Positions 17,805 to 26,973 of a DNA stretch of 64,000 nucleotides are shown piece after piece; within the stretch, counting starts at the first letter, position 1; every line of letters starts with the position of its first letter. The stretch covers positions 806,001 through 870,000 of the forward strand of contig OY969558.1 in NCBI GenBank assembly GCA_963701065.1. The letters run 5' to 3'. A program made the translations under genes and the position numbers. The stretch comes from Aquirickettsiella gammari. Lineage in GTDB: Bacteria > Pseudomonadota > Gammaproteobacteria > Diplorickettsiales > Diplorickettsiaceae. A model generated the notes under the pieces. That model searched no databases. It was not told the DNA's origin and saw nothing but the letters and a program-made list of their open reading frames with translations.

Positions 17805-18722
17805 GTGTTAAATAAAAAAAACAAAACCAAAATAAAAGCTTGTTTTAGGTCGATGCGCCCCTATCATATTGCCAAAAATTTTTTATTGTTTACCCCTCTT
17901 TTTTTAGGGTATCAATGTGTTAGTAGCATTACGCTTAAAAATATATTTTTAGGGTTTTTGATTTTCTGTTTTTTAGCTTCTAGCGCTTATCTGATCAATG
18001 ATTTAATTGATTTGGAAAATGATAAACAGCATTTTCGTAAACAAAAACGTCCTTTTGCGGCGGGAGAATTACCGCTTAGTGTGGGGATTATATTAGCGCC
18101 TTGTTTATCCATTTTTGCATTGGTTCTCTCATTTTATTTGCCGCTAAATTTCTTAATAGCGGCTATAGGTTATTATCTGTTAGCGCTACTTTATTCATTT
18201 TTTATCAAACAAAAAAAATGGTTAGACGTCACTTTATTAGCCGTTTTGTATTCTGTGCGTGTATTTGCTGGCATGGCTTTGCTAGAAAAAGGTTTTTCAC
18301 CGTGGTTAATTTTCTTTATTTTATTTTTATTTTTTAGTTTAGCGCTGCTTAAGCGTTATGCTGAGCTTCATGCGATGCAATTAGAAAATAAGGTATTTTT
18401 ATTAGGTCGAGCTTATCAGCTAACAGATAAAAATAAGCTTATTTTCCTAGGTCGTTTGAGTGGTTATTTATCAATCTTAATATTTATTGTTTATATTTAT
18501 TCAGCGAAAGTAGGATTTTTTTATAAGAGTCCTTTATTGCTGTGGTTAATTTGTCCCTGTTTATTCATTTGGCTTAAGCATATTTGGTATCTTGCCGAGC
18601 AAGGAAGGATTCGTGACGATCCCGTTATATTCACGGTGACGGATAGTTATAGTTGGATTATCTTAGCCATAATGATTACAATCGCTTTGCTAGCAACATG
18701 GGTTCCTTTTGCTTTTTATTAG
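17805..18722 (+). CDS. UbiA-superfamily prenyltransferase-like membrane protein
   Basis: 305-residue membrane protein with about eight helices. N-terminal MRPYHIAKNFLLFTPL and the first Asp-rich motif NDLIDLENDKQH match UbiA enzymes, and DVTLLAVLYSVRVFAG is near the second. This subgroup resembles decaprenyl-phosphate phosphoribosyltransferases and the membrane half of HAD-UbiA fusions, but the HAD half is absent. Starts with GTG and only a weak ribosome-binding site. Lies between bioA and the bioB operon with no obvious link to biotin. Acceptor and donor unknown. Confidence 0.75.
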   Translation: MLNKKNKTKIKACFRSMRPYHIAKNFLLFTPLFLGYQCVSSITLKNIFLGFLIFCFLASSAYLINDLIDLENDKQHFRKQKRPFAAGELPLSVGIILAPCLSIFALVLSFYLPLNFLIAAIGYYLLALLYSFFIKQKKWLDVTLLAVLYSVRVFAGMALLEKGFSPWLIFFILFLFFSLALLKRYAELHAMQLENKVFLLGRAYQLTDKNKLIFLGRLSGYLSILIFIVYIYSAKVGFFYKSPLLLWLICPCLFIWLKHIWYLAEQGRIRDDPVIFTVTDSYSWIILAIMITIALLATWVPFAFY

Positions 18723-18774
18723 TATAAGGTTACTTTTTTATATTTATTAAGGATTTTTTAATAAGGCTATAGAG

Positions 18775-18803
18775 TTGACAAGGGATCCCATTCATTTTAT
18801 GTT
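18775..18803 (+). promoter_or_regulatory. Sigma-70 promoter of bioBFCD
   Basis: A perfect TTGACA (18775-18780), a 17-base spacer and TATGTT (18798-18803) lie just upstream of bioB, predicting transcription from about 18810 and a 5' leader near 20 bases. No BirA-type palindrome overlaps it by eye. Confidence 0.65.
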
Positions 18804-18830
18804 GGCAGTTTTGTGATTTAAGAGCTTATT

Positions 18831-19811
18831 ATGTTAAATCTCGAGGTTCGCCACGATTGGACTTACGAACAAATTCAAGCGCTATTTCGGCAGCCTTTTA
18901 ATGATTTAATCTACCTTGCGCATACTGCGCATCGACAGTCTTTTCAAACTAATGCCATACAAATTAGTAGTTTGTTTAACGTTAAGACAGGTCTCTGCCC
19001 AGAGGATTGTGCCTATTGTCCTCAGAGTGCTCATTATAATACTGGCCTTAAAAAAGAAGCTTTATCGACGATAGAGCAAGTAAAAGCGGCTGCTAAAAAA
19101 GCAAAAGAAAAAGGTGCGGGCCGATTTTGTATTGCTGCCGCATGGCGAAGCCCCCCTAAGAAAGAGTTTATTGATATTTTAGCGATGGTGTCTGCTATTA
19201 AGACCTTAGAGCTAGAGGCTTGTGCTACTTTAGGGATGCTTACAAAAGAACAAGCTGAGCAATTAGCAACAGTTGGTTTAGATTATTATAACCACAACTT
19301 AGACACATCGCCGGAATACTACGCGACTATTATTTCAACTAGAACCTATCAAGAGCGCTTGGAAACCTTAGCCTGTGTTCGTGCTGCGGGCATTAAGGTA
19401 TGTTGTGGAGGCATTATTGGTATGGGTGAAACACGAGAAGATCGTATAGGTTTATTGCAACAATTAGCGAATATGCCCGAGCATCCTAGAAGTGTTACCT
19501 TGAATAAATTAATCCCTATTTCCGGTACCCCTTTGGCGGATAAACCAGCCGTTGATTCTTTTGAGTTTACTCGTGTAGTGGCCGTAGCGCGTATTATGCT
19601 ACCGTTTAGTATGTTACGTTTATCGGCTGGGCGTGATAGTTTGAGCGAAGAAGCACAAGCCTTATGTTTTTTTGCCGGCGCTAATTCAATTCATTATGGC
19701 GAAAAGTTATTAACGACAGAGAATGTTTCCCCTGATAAAGATAATGCCTTGTTAGAAAAATTAGGTCTGAGGGCGGTATTGATCGATACAGAACTAAGTG
19801 CATGTCATTAA
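18831..19811 (+). CDS. bioB: Biotin synthase
   Basis: Radical-SAM enzyme that inserts sulfur into dethiobiotin. The SAM-cluster cysteines are C56, C60 and C63 (CPEDCAYC), and further blocks include YNHNLDTS, CCGGIIGMGE and LNKLIPISGTPL, with the conserved Arg in LRLSAGRD. 326 residues. First gene of a tightly packed operon; its end overlaps bioF by 10 bases. Confidence 0.97.
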   Translation: MLNLEVRHDWTYEQIQALFRQPFNDLIYLAHTAHRQSFQTNAIQISSLFNVKTGLCPEDCAYCPQSAHYNTGLKKEALSTIEQVKAAAKKAKEKGAGRFCIAAAWRSPPKKEFIDILAMVSAIKTLELEACATLGMLTKEQAEQLATVGLDYYNHNLDTSPEYYATIISTRTYQERLETLACVRAAGIKVCCGGIIGMGETREDRIGLLQQLANMPEHPRSVTLNKLIPISGTPLADKPAVDSFEFTRVVAVARIMLPFSMLRLSAGRDSLSEEAQALCFFAGANSIHYGEKLLTTENVSPDKDNALLEKLGLRAVLIDTELSACH

Positions 19812-20977
19812 GCCTCGAAGACGCATTAACCCGACATAAAAAAGCGGGCCTTTATAGAGAGCGTAAGATATTACAAGGTTTAGCAGGGATACAGCGGCGC
19901 TATAACGATAAGAATTTTTTTTCATTTTGTTCTAATGATTATTTAGGCCTAGCTCAACATCCGGCGGTTATAAAGGCATTTCAGCAAGCCGCTAATGATT
20001 ATGGTATTGGAAGTGGCGCATCGCATTTCCTGGGCGCTTATAGTCGCGTTCATCATGAACTTGAACAAGCTTTAGCGGAATTTCTTAATTTTTCCAGAGT
20101 GTTGGTTTTTTCTACCGGTTATATGGCTAATATAGGTATTTTAGCGAGCCTATTGCATAGGCAGGACGCTATATTTGCCGACAAGCTAAATCATGCTTCT
20201 TTAATTGATGGGGCAAGATTAAGTGCTGCTTCATTTAAGCGTTATGCGCATAATAATCTTATCAGTCTCGATAGACAGTTGATACGCTCAAGCGCTAGGC
20301 ATAACTTTATTATTTCTGATAGCGTGTTTAGTATGGATGGTGATTTAGCCTTATTGCCTGATTTAGTTGAAAAAGCAAAAAAGTATTCGGCGACCTTGCT
20401 AATAGATGATTCGCACGGCTTAGGAGTTTTAGGTAGAAAGGGAGCCGGGATTAGTGATTATTTTGAGTTAAAGCCGGATATTTTATCCGGTGGGTTCGGT
20501 AAAGCCTTTGGATGTTTTGGTGGTTTTGCGGCGGCCAATGAGGCGATAATAGAGCATTTGATTCAATTTTCACGCCCTTACATGTATACGACGGCTTTGC
20601 CTCCAGCTATCGCCAAAGCAATCCATACTAGTTTAATATTATTGCAGGCAGAAAATTGGCGTAGAGAGAAATTACAAGGTTTAATTAGCCATTTTAAGCA
20701 AATGGCAGCGCATTTAGGGTTGCCGGTATTGCCATCACAGAGCCCTATTCAAGCACTTTTAATAGGGGGTACCGAACCAACCATAGCGCTAGCCACTTAT
20801 TTATTGCAAAATGGCTTCTTGGTTAATGCGATTCGGCCGCCGACAGTGGCTAAAAACACGTCGCGCCTGCGCATCAGCTTGAGTGCGTTACACACAAAAA
20901 ACGAAATTGATAGACTATTAGAACAAATAGCCTTAGGGCTGAAGTTGATCAAAGTAAATGATAAATCCATTAGATGA
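19802..20977 (+). CDS. bioF: 8-amino-7-oxononanoate synthase
   Basis: PLP-dependent condensation of pimeloyl-ACP/CoA with alanine to KAPA. 391 residues; blocks FCSNDYLGLAQHP, GSGASHFLGAYSRVHHELE, LLIDDSHGLGVLG and the PLP lysine in SGGFGKAFG. ATG overlaps the bioB end, and the bioF end overlaps bioC by 20 bases, suggesting translational coupling throughout the operon. Confidence 0.97.
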   Translation: MSLSLEDALTRHKKAGLYRERKILQGLAGIQRRYNDKNFFSFCSNDYLGLAQHPAVIKAFQQAANDYGIGSGASHFLGAYSRVHHELEQALAEFLNFSRVLVFSTGYMANIGILASLLHRQDAIFADKLNHASLIDGARLSAASFKRYAHNNLISLDRQLIRSSARHNFIISDSVFSMDGDLALLPDLVEKAKKYSATLLIDDSHGLGVLGRKGAGISDYFELKPDILSGGFGKAFGCFGGFAAANEAIIEHLIQFSRPYMYTTALPPAIAKAIHTSLILLQAENWRREKLQGLISHFKQMAAHLGLPVLPSQSPIQALLIGGTEPTIALATYLLQNGFLVNAIRPPTVAKNTSRLRISLSALHTKNEIDRLLEQIALGLKLIKVNDKSIR

Positions 20978-21842
20978 AAAAAAAATCGCGCTTCGTTTTA
21001 ATAAGGCCGCAAAAACCTACGATCAAGTGGCTGTGTTACAACAACAGGTAGGAAAGGCTTTACTAGAACGTCTACAAGGAATTCGTTGCCAGCCCCAAAC
21101 TATTCTAGATCTCGGTTGCGGGACAGGCTATATTGAATCTTTTTTAAAAAAAGCCTATCCAGCGGCTAAAATTATAGGCTTAGATAAGGCGAGCGGGATG
21201 TTAAGCCAAGCGCAATATAAGGAAAAAGAGCAAGTTTCTTCAAAAACGCATTGGGTATGTGGATATGCTGAAAATTTACCTTTTAGTGATCATGCCTTTG
21301 AGTTGATTTACTCAAATTTAATGTTACATTGGAGTGTTGATTTTACTAAAAGTCTCAATGAAATACGTCGCGTATTAAAGCCAGGTGGTCTGTTACTTTT
21401 CTCTATGGTTGGGCCTGATACCTTGCAAGAGTTGCGATATTGTTGGGCGCAAGTTGATGATAAGCCACATGTACATGTGTTCGTCGATATGCATGATTTA
21501 GGCGATAGTCTATTACAGACACCTTTTAGTAACCCTGTAATGGATGTTGATTATTTTACCTTACTTTATTCAAAAGCCTTCATTTTAATGAAGGAATTAA
21601 AGGATTTAGGGGTGCAAAATCTTGCGCTGGATCGTCAACGCGGTTTGACTCCCAAAGGCTCCTTGCAAAAATTGATTCAAGCTTATGAAACCTTTCGTAA
21701 TACAGAAGGAAAATTACCCGCAACCTGGGAAATTATTTACGGTCATGCTTGGGCAGCAGAAAAAAGAACTGATCAGAACAACTTTAATGAAATTAAAATT
21801 CCACTTCATCATATTCGAGCGCAAATCAATAACATAAAATAA
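20958..21842 (+). CDS. bioC: Malonyl-ACP O-methyltransferase
   Basis: SAM methyltransferase that disguises malonyl-ACP so the fatty-acid synthase can build pimeloyl-ACP methyl ester. N-terminal RFNKAAKTYDQVAVLQQQVG is BioC-typical, and ILDLGCGTGYIE is SAM motif I, with LKPGGLLLFSMVGPDTLQELR downstream. 294 residues, slightly long for the family. The matching esterase (BioH or an analogue) is not encoded in this window. Confidence 0.95.
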   Translation: MINPLDEKKIALRFNKAAKTYDQVAVLQQQVGKALLERLQGIRCQPQTILDLGCGTGYIESFLKKAYPAAKIIGLDKASGMLSQAQYKEKEQVSSKTHWVCGYAENLPFSDHAFELIYSNLMLHWSVDFTKSLNEIRRVLKPGGLLLFSMVGPDTLQELRYCWAQVDDKPHVHVFVDMHDLGDSLLQTPFSNPVMDVDYFTLLYSKAFILMKELKDLGVQNLALDRQRGLTPKGSLQKLIQAYETFRNTEGKLPATWEIIYGHAWAAEKRTDQNNFNEIKIPLHHIRAQINNIK

Positions 21843-21866
21843 TTGCTGTCAGACAGATATAAAATA

Positions 21867-22568
21867 ATGACGACTAAAGGTTTCTTTATTCTAGGAACAG
21901 ATACGCATGTCGGTAAAACGGCTGTAGCGGTTAGTTTGCTATCCGCCTTAAAGTCAAGCGGTTATTCTACAGTCGCGTTAAAGCCCATTGCCAGTGGAGC
22001 ACAAGCGACTAAAAATGGATTGCGAAATGAGGATGCAATAAGTTTGCAAGAGGCGGCGACCATTCATTTGCCTTATGAGCAAGTGAATCCTTTTTGTTTC
22101 GCCGCCGCGACTGCTCCCCATATTGCTGCCGCTCAACAGGCTTGTGAATTGAGTGTTACAAAGACGCTGCAAGCCTGTCGACCCTTCTTGCATGATACGG
22201 TGGATTATCGTGTTATTGAGGGCATAGGTGGGGTTTTGGTTCCTTTAAATGAGCGAGAAACAATGCTTGATTTAGTTCAAGCCTTAGGTTTTCCTATTAT
22301 CCTGGTTGTAGGATTACGTTTAGGCTGTTTAAATCACACTCTTTTAACTTACGAAAGCTTGAAAATTAGAAATATTTCTATAGCGGCCTGCTTATGTAAT
22401 CAAATTGATCCTGATATGTCATTTTATGAAGAAAATAGCTTGATTTTAAACCAATATATCCAAGTGCCATTTTTTACTTTTATTCCTTACGTAAAGGAAA
22501 AAATAGGGAAACTTAAGCTGAATATCGATTGGTCAGCGCTAATCGAAAATGTAGCCCATTTTGCGTAA
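21867..22568 (+). CDS. bioD: Dethiobiotin synthetase
   Basis: ATP-dependent ring closure of DAPA to dethiobiotin. GTDTHVGKTAVAV is the P-loop; ALKPIASGA and VEGIGGVLVPL-like blocks follow. I use ATG at 21867, giving MTTKGFFILGTD, instead of an upstream in-frame TTG at 21843, because the family begins right before the P-loop. The start is 24 bases after the bioC stop. About 233 residues. Last gene of the bioBFCD operon. Confidence 0.94.
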   Translation: MTTKGFFILGTDTHVGKTAVAVSLLSALKSSGYSTVALKPIASGAQATKNGLRNEDAISLQEAATIHLPYEQVNPFCFAAATAPHIAAAQQACELSVTKTLQACRPFLHDTVDYRVIEGIGGVLVPLNERETMLDLVQALGFPIILVVGLRLGCLNHTLLTYESLKIRNISIAACLCNQIDPDMSFYEENSLILNQYIQVPFFTFIPYVKEKIGKLKLNIDWSALIENVAHFA

Positions 22569-22674
22569 AGGTTATTATTTAGGCAAATTCGCAGAGCCAG
22601 GTACCTTGAGTATATAATGTTTAATTAGCTATGGCTGGAGATTAACTGCAATTTTGGCAGTATTTTTAACTTAT

Positions 22675-23295
22675 ATGAAATTTTTAAAGCGTATTTTAAG
22701 TCTTATAATTATATTAGTGCCTATGCAGACTGTATGGGCCGCTACAGCGGATGAGTTAACGCAGTTATTGAATAACTTAAAAAGCTCTAAGGCTGATTTT
22801 ACTCAAACGATTATGAATGGTAGAGGTCAAATTCTACAGCAAACGAGTGGTACAATGACTTTACAGCGACCAGGTCGCTTTCGCTGGGAGGTTAGAGTAC
22901 CCAATAGACAATTATTAATTGCTGATGGTCAGCGTATTTGGTTTTATGATGTAGATTTACAGCAAGTAACGATACAAAAACAACAAACAGCTAGCACAAG
23001 TTCCCCTGCTGCTTTATTAAGTGAGGCACCTAAAAATTTAGCAGCGCATTTTATTATAAGTCCTTTAATAGACGCTCAGGGTTTTCATTTAGTTCCAAAG
23101 GATAAAAAAGCAATATTTCAATCAATTAGCCTCATTTTTCAACAAAATAAATTACGAGAGATGCGTTTAATCGATAAGCTAGGCCAACAAACCGTGGTTA
23201 ACTTTTCTCGAGTTGAATTAAATCCTTATTTAGCCTCCCAGACCTTCCATTTTATTATACCGACTAATAAAAATATTGAGCTTGTTAAGGGATAA
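22675..23295 (+). CDS. lolA: Outer-membrane lipoprotein carrier protein
   Basis: Periplasmic chaperone that ferries lipoproteins from LolCDE to LolB. Starting at ATG 22675 gives a classic signal peptide ending VWA, then the LolA fold: KSSKADFTQTI, SGTMTLQRPGRFRWEV, IADGQRIWFYDVDLQQVT. An in-frame TTG seven codons upstream lacks support. About 206 residues, usual for LolA. Precedes a CDF exporter by 5 bases. Confidence 0.93.
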   Translation: MKFLKRILSLIIILVPMQTVWAATADELTQLLNNLKSSKADFTQTIMNGRGQILQQTSGTMTLQRPGRFRWEVRVPNRQLLIADGQRIWFYDVDLQQVTIQKQQTASTSSPAALLSEAPKNLAAHFIISPLIDAQGFHLVPKDKKAIFQSISLIFQQNKLREMRLIDKLGQQTVVNFSRVELNPYLASQTFHFIIPTNKNIELVKG

Positions 23296-23300
23296 AAAAT

Positions 23301-24203
23301 ATGCTGCATACTCACCACCATTCCTCATCGCAGGCTACTTTAAATTTAAGTTTTGCCTTGGCAGTTATATTTAACTTAAGTTTTGTGTTTGTTGAAGTAG
23401 GCTATGGTTTCATCGCGCATTCTGTCAGTTTGTTATCAGATGCCGTACATAATTTTGCTGATGTCTTGGGTTTATTGATGTCTTGGGGCGCTAATATTTT
23501 AGTGAAAAAGCGTGCTAGCCAACGTTATAGCTATGGCTACAAAAAATTGACTATTTTAGCTGCTTTGGCTAACGCCTTGTTATTGGTTTTAACGTCAGCA
23601 TTGATTGTTTATGAGTCTATTAATAAGCTTAATAATCCAGTTAGGATCGATGAAATTCTTGTTATGGCGGTCGCTTTTATCGGGGTATTAATCAATGGAG
23701 GAACCGCATTGTTGTTTATGAAACAACGGGCTTCGGATCTCAATGTTAAAAGCGCATTTTTACACTTGGCTTACGATGCTTTTATTGCGCTGGGTGTTGT
23801 ATTAGCGGGTGCTGCCGTTTATTTTACCGGATGGCAGCAGATAGATCCTATAGTTGCTCTAGTAATTGTGGCTATTATTTCTTGGGGTAGCTGGAATTTA
23901 TTACGTCGCTCGGTTGAATTGATTCTAGGCGCTGTTCCTTATCAGGTTAGTCAGGAAGCCGTCTATAATTATTTAAAAAAATTACCTGGAGTTCAAGAAG
24001 TGCATGATTTGCATATTTGGGGCTTAAGTACAAAGCAAACTGCGTTAACAGCTCACTTGATTATGCCAAAAAGTGGCTTATCAGATAAAGAACATCTACA
24101 GATTAACCAAGTTCTAGCGAAGCAGTTTCATATTCAGCACGTTACTTTACAAGTAGAACAAGGACAAAAGAGCTATCCTTGTACACAGTCTTTAATTTGC
24201 TAG
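23301..24203 (+). CDS. Cation diffusion facilitator (zinc-type) exporter
   Basis: Inner-membrane H+/metal antiporter with six helices. A His-rich N-terminus (HTHHHSSS), the HSVSLLSDAVHNFADV metal site of helix 2 and the matching HLAYDAFIALGV site of helix 5 (H and D positions) place it in the ZitB/CzcD group, probably exporting zinc. C-terminal cytoplasmic domain contains VHDLHIWGLS. 300 residues. Possibly co-transcribed with lolA. Confidence 0.9.
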   Translation: MLHTHHHSSSQATLNLSFALAVIFNLSFVFVEVGYGFIAHSVSLLSDAVHNFADVLGLLMSWGANILVKKRASQRYSYGYKKLTILAALANALLLVLTSALIVYESINKLNNPVRIDEILVMAVAFIGVLINGGTALLFMKQRASDLNVKSAFLHLAYDAFIALGVVLAGAAVYFTGWQQIDPIVALVIVAIISWGSWNLLRRSVELILGAVPYQVSQEAVYNYLKKLPGVQEVHDLHIWGLSTKQTALTAHLIMPKSGLSDKEHLQINQVLAKQFHIQHVTLQVEQGQKSYPCTQSLIC

Positions 24204-24260
24204 CCTTATTTTGTATTCCAGCCCTTTTTCAGTTTTTATAAACTATTCTTGGGTCATTAA

Positions 24261-25052
24261 ATGTTTTTTTTATTTTATATCCTAATTGGTTTGTTAGCAG
24301 GGTTCTTAGCAGGATTGCTGGGTATTGGTGGTGGAACCATATTGGTTCCAGGGCTGCTTGCGATTTTTTCACATGCGCATATCCCAGGACAATTACAAAT
24401 GCATATGGCAATCAGCACGGCTTTGACCTCGATTATTTTTACCTCTCTCATAGCGGTGTATCATCAGCAGCGTAGCTTTTCAATCAACTGGCTTTTATTT
24501 CGACAGTTAGTTCCCGGGATGATAGTAGGAATAGTAATGGGGGCGTCATTAACATTATTGCTTTCTACTCAAACTTTGAAATTATTATTTAGTCTATTTC
24601 TTTTTTTAGTGGCATTCAAACTTCTTTTCCATAAAAGTCAAGTTATAAAAAAAGAGGTTGTTGTGTTAACTAACTTAAAAAAATGGTTGATTGGTTTTTT
24701 TATTGGTATTACTTCTGGAATGCTGGGTCTTAGTGGAGGAGCTATTGCTGTTCCTGTTTTTTTACGCTTAGGATTGTCAACACATCACGCGATTGCCACT
24801 TCTTCAGCCTGTGTGTTGTTATTAGCTATTATGGGAGCTATTGTTTTTACACTAACCGGTTTACACGCTAATAATCTACCCTCAGGTAGTGTGGGTTTTG
24901 TTTATTGGCCGGCTGTGTTAGGCATATCCATTGGAAGTGTTCTTGTTGTGCCTTTAGGTACAAGATTAGGAAAACGCACGTCAGGAAATATTTTAAGAAG
25001 ATTTTTTGCTTTATTTCTTTTTGTGCTAGGTATTAGCTTATTAATATATTAA
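24261..25052 (+). CDS. TauE/SafE (TSUP) family permease
   Basis: 263-residue membrane protein with about eight helices and the duplicated TSUP motif: GFLAGLLGIGGGTILVPGLL near the N-terminus and GITSGMLGLSGGAIAVPVFL in the second half. Family members export sulfite, sulfoacetate or other small organic anions. No sulfur-metabolism partner is adjacent, so the substrate is unknown. Ten bases upstream of murI. Confidence 0.88.
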   Translation: MFFLFYILIGLLAGFLAGLLGIGGGTILVPGLLAIFSHAHIPGQLQMHMAISTALTSIIFTSLIAVYHQQRSFSINWLLFRQLVPGMIVGIVMGASLTLLLSTQTLKLLFSLFLFLVAFKLLFHKSQVIKKEVVVLTNLKKWLIGFFIGITSGMLGLSGGAIAVPVFLRLGLSTHHAIATSSACVLLLAIMGAIVFTLTGLHANNLPSGSVGFVYWPAVLGISIGSVLVVPLGTRLGKRTSGNILRRFFALFLFVLGISLLIY

Positions 25053-25061
25053 AGTATAAAT

Positions 25062-25877
25062 ATGTCTTTTAATTCTTCACAACCTATTGGAATATTTGAT
25101 AGCGGCATTGGTGGTTTAACGGTGGCTGATGCGGTGACCAAGTTATTACCCAATGAATCCATCATCTATTTTGGTGATACAGCGCATGCGCCATGGGGCG
25201 ATAAGTCAGCCGCGGCTATCCAGGCATATTCGATTAAAATTTGCGATATGTTACTTAAACAAAACTGTAAACTTATATTAATTGCTTGTAACTCAGCCTC
25301 AGCAGTTGCCTATGAATTGGTAAAAGAATATGTAGGTCGCAAAGCAATCGTGATGGATGTTATCAATCCAATGATTGATTATTTAGCCAAGAATTATATT
25401 GATAAAACAATTGGTTTAATTGGGACAAAACAAACGGTTAATTCGAATATATATAGAAAAAAGTTAGATGAACTAGGAATTAATATACGCTTGAATACGC
25501 TGGCTACCCCATTGCTTGTCCCTTTGATTGAGGAGGGATTTGCCGATCAAGCGATTATGACTGATGCGATTAAATCTTATCTTTCTGAATCATCCTTACA
25601 TAATCTTGACGCATTGGTGTTAGCTTGTACGCATTATCCTTTAATTAAACAGCCTATAAAGCAATTTTTTAAAAATAAAACGGTTATTATCGATTCAACG
25701 GATATAGTCGCTGAGGTTGTGAAAAACTTGCTCATAGCGCGTGATTTGTTATCGAGCCCATCTAGTCTATCGAAAAAGAAATTTTATGTTTCAGACTATA
25801 CCCCTGCATTTTCAGCATTGACACGTCTTTTTTTTAAAATGCCTATCCTATTAGAGAGGTATCCTTTGTGGGAGTAA
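25062..25877 (+). CDS. murI: Glutamate racemase
   Basis: Supplies D-glutamate for peptidoglycan. 271 residues with GIFDSGIGGLTV, YFGDTAHAPWGDK, the first catalytic cysteine in IACNSAS and the second in ACTHYPLI. The presence of murI, murA and the peptidoglycan-linked DUF1460 protein indicates that this organism still makes a cell wall. Confidence 0.96.
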   Translation: MSFNSSQPIGIFDSGIGGLTVADAVTKLLPNESIIYFGDTAHAPWGDKSAAAIQAYSIKICDMLLKQNCKLILIACNSASAVAYELVKEYVGRKAIVMDVINPMIDYLAKNYIDKTIGLIGTKQTVNSNIYRKKLDELGINIRLNTLATPLLVPLIEEGFADQAIMTDAIKSYLSESSLHNLDALVLACTHYPLIKQPIKQFFKNKTVIIDSTDIVAEVVKNLLIARDLLSSPSSLSKKKFYVSDYTPAFSALTRLFFKMPILLERYPLWE

Positions 25878-25969
25878 ATTATTGCCCTAAGTAGATTTAA
25901 TATCCGCTTTTAGGGGAAGTCTGATTTATGATAGAATAGGCAAATTTTTAGTCTTATGGGGGAAGTGAA

Positions 25970-26644
25970 ATGGCTTCTAGTAAAATACTCTTAAATCCAG
26001 GATTAGAGTCAGTTTTAGCGACGAATACAGTACTGCGTAATACCTATATTTTGCTTGGCTTAACGATGATTTTTAGTGCAATCACCGCTGGGTTTGCCAT
26101 GTTCACGAATGCCCTGCCTTTGAATCCCTTTATTACGCTGATTGCTTATTTCGGCTTGTTGTTTCTAACAAATTATACGCGTAATAGCGCGTGGGGATTA
26201 GCTTCTGTGTTTGGTTTAACAGGGTTTATGGGATACACCCTAGGCCCTATTTTAAGTCATTATATCCATGGATTTACTAACGGCCATGAATTAGTCATGA
26301 TGTCACTCGGCGCCACGGGTCTTATCTTTTTTGCCCTGTCGGCTTATGCCTTAACTACCAAAAAAGATTTCAGCTTTATGGGCGGTTTTTTGATGGTAGG
26401 GATGCTAGTTGCTTTTTTAGCGAGTATAGCGACTTTATTCTTCCATATTCCCGCTTTGATGCTTACTGTATCAGCAGTATTTATTCTATTATCTTCGGGT
26501 ATCATTTTGTTGCAAACCAGCCAAATTATCCAGGGTGGTGAAACCAATTATATTATGGCCACGGTTACACTTTATGTCTCACTATATAATATCTTTTTAA
26601 GTTTATTGAACTTATTAGGCGCTTTTAGCGGTAATAGAGAATAA
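25970..26644 (+). CDS. Bax inhibitor-1/YccA-family membrane protein
   Basis: 224-residue protein with seven predicted helices. NTVLRNTYILLGLTMIFSA at the start, GFTGYTLGP-like GFMGYTLGPIL in the middle and a charged C-terminus fit the BI-1 (TMBIM) family, likely pH-sensitive calcium leak channels or FtsH-associated proteins such as YccA/YbhL. Strong ribosome-binding site GGGGGAAG before the ATG. Monocistronic by spacing. Confidence 0.9.
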   Translation: MASSKILLNPGLESVLATNTVLRNTYILLGLTMIFSAITAGFAMFTNALPLNPFITLIAYFGLLFLTNYTRNSAWGLASVFGLTGFMGYTLGPILSHYIHGFTNGHELVMMSLGATGLIFFALSAYALTTKKDFSFMGGFLMVGMLVAFLASIATLFFHIPALMLTVSAVFILLSSGIILLQTSQIIQGGETNYIMATVTLYVSLYNIFLSLLNLLGAFSGNRE

Positions 26645-26686
26645 TTACTTAATTTGTCTATTAGCACTTGCTTTTATAAGCATCTA

Positions 26687-26717
26687 GGACTTATTTTCTT
26701 AACAAGAAAATAAGTCC
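26687..26717. repeat. Perfect 14-bp inverted repeat after the BI-1 gene
   Basis: GGACTTATTTTCTT and its exact complement are separated by AAC. It begins 42 bases after the BI-1 stop codon. No T tract follows, so it is not a canonical terminator, although it may still halt transcription or protect the mRNA end. Confidence 0.6.
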
Positions 26718-26896
26718 CTTGGATAAAAATAAACTTGTTTTATATCCCCTCATTGATTTTTGCTGATATTACCTAGGCTTTTTAGAGGGGGGTAGGTTTG
26801 AGCAATAAACGAGTAAATTTTATTTTTCTGGATTAGAAAAAGCTTGTCATCTATCCTTAAGAGAGCAGTTATTTAGTTAGCTAAGGTAGGGAGCGC

Positions 26897-26935
26897 TAGC
26901 TTAAAAAAGGGCTTTAGTCGCTGTTTTTTAAGCTA
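26897..26935. repeat. 12-bp inverted repeat upstream of tusE
   Basis: TAGCTTAAAAAA (26897-26908) is exactly complementary to 26924-26935 across a 15-base loop. It ends 38 bases before the tusE ATG, and AT-rich TATATTATTCT boxes lie between. It may be an operator or attenuator for tusE. Confidence 0.5.
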
Positions 26936-26973
26936 AGCAAAATAGGTATATTATTCTAATTGCAGAGTGATAA

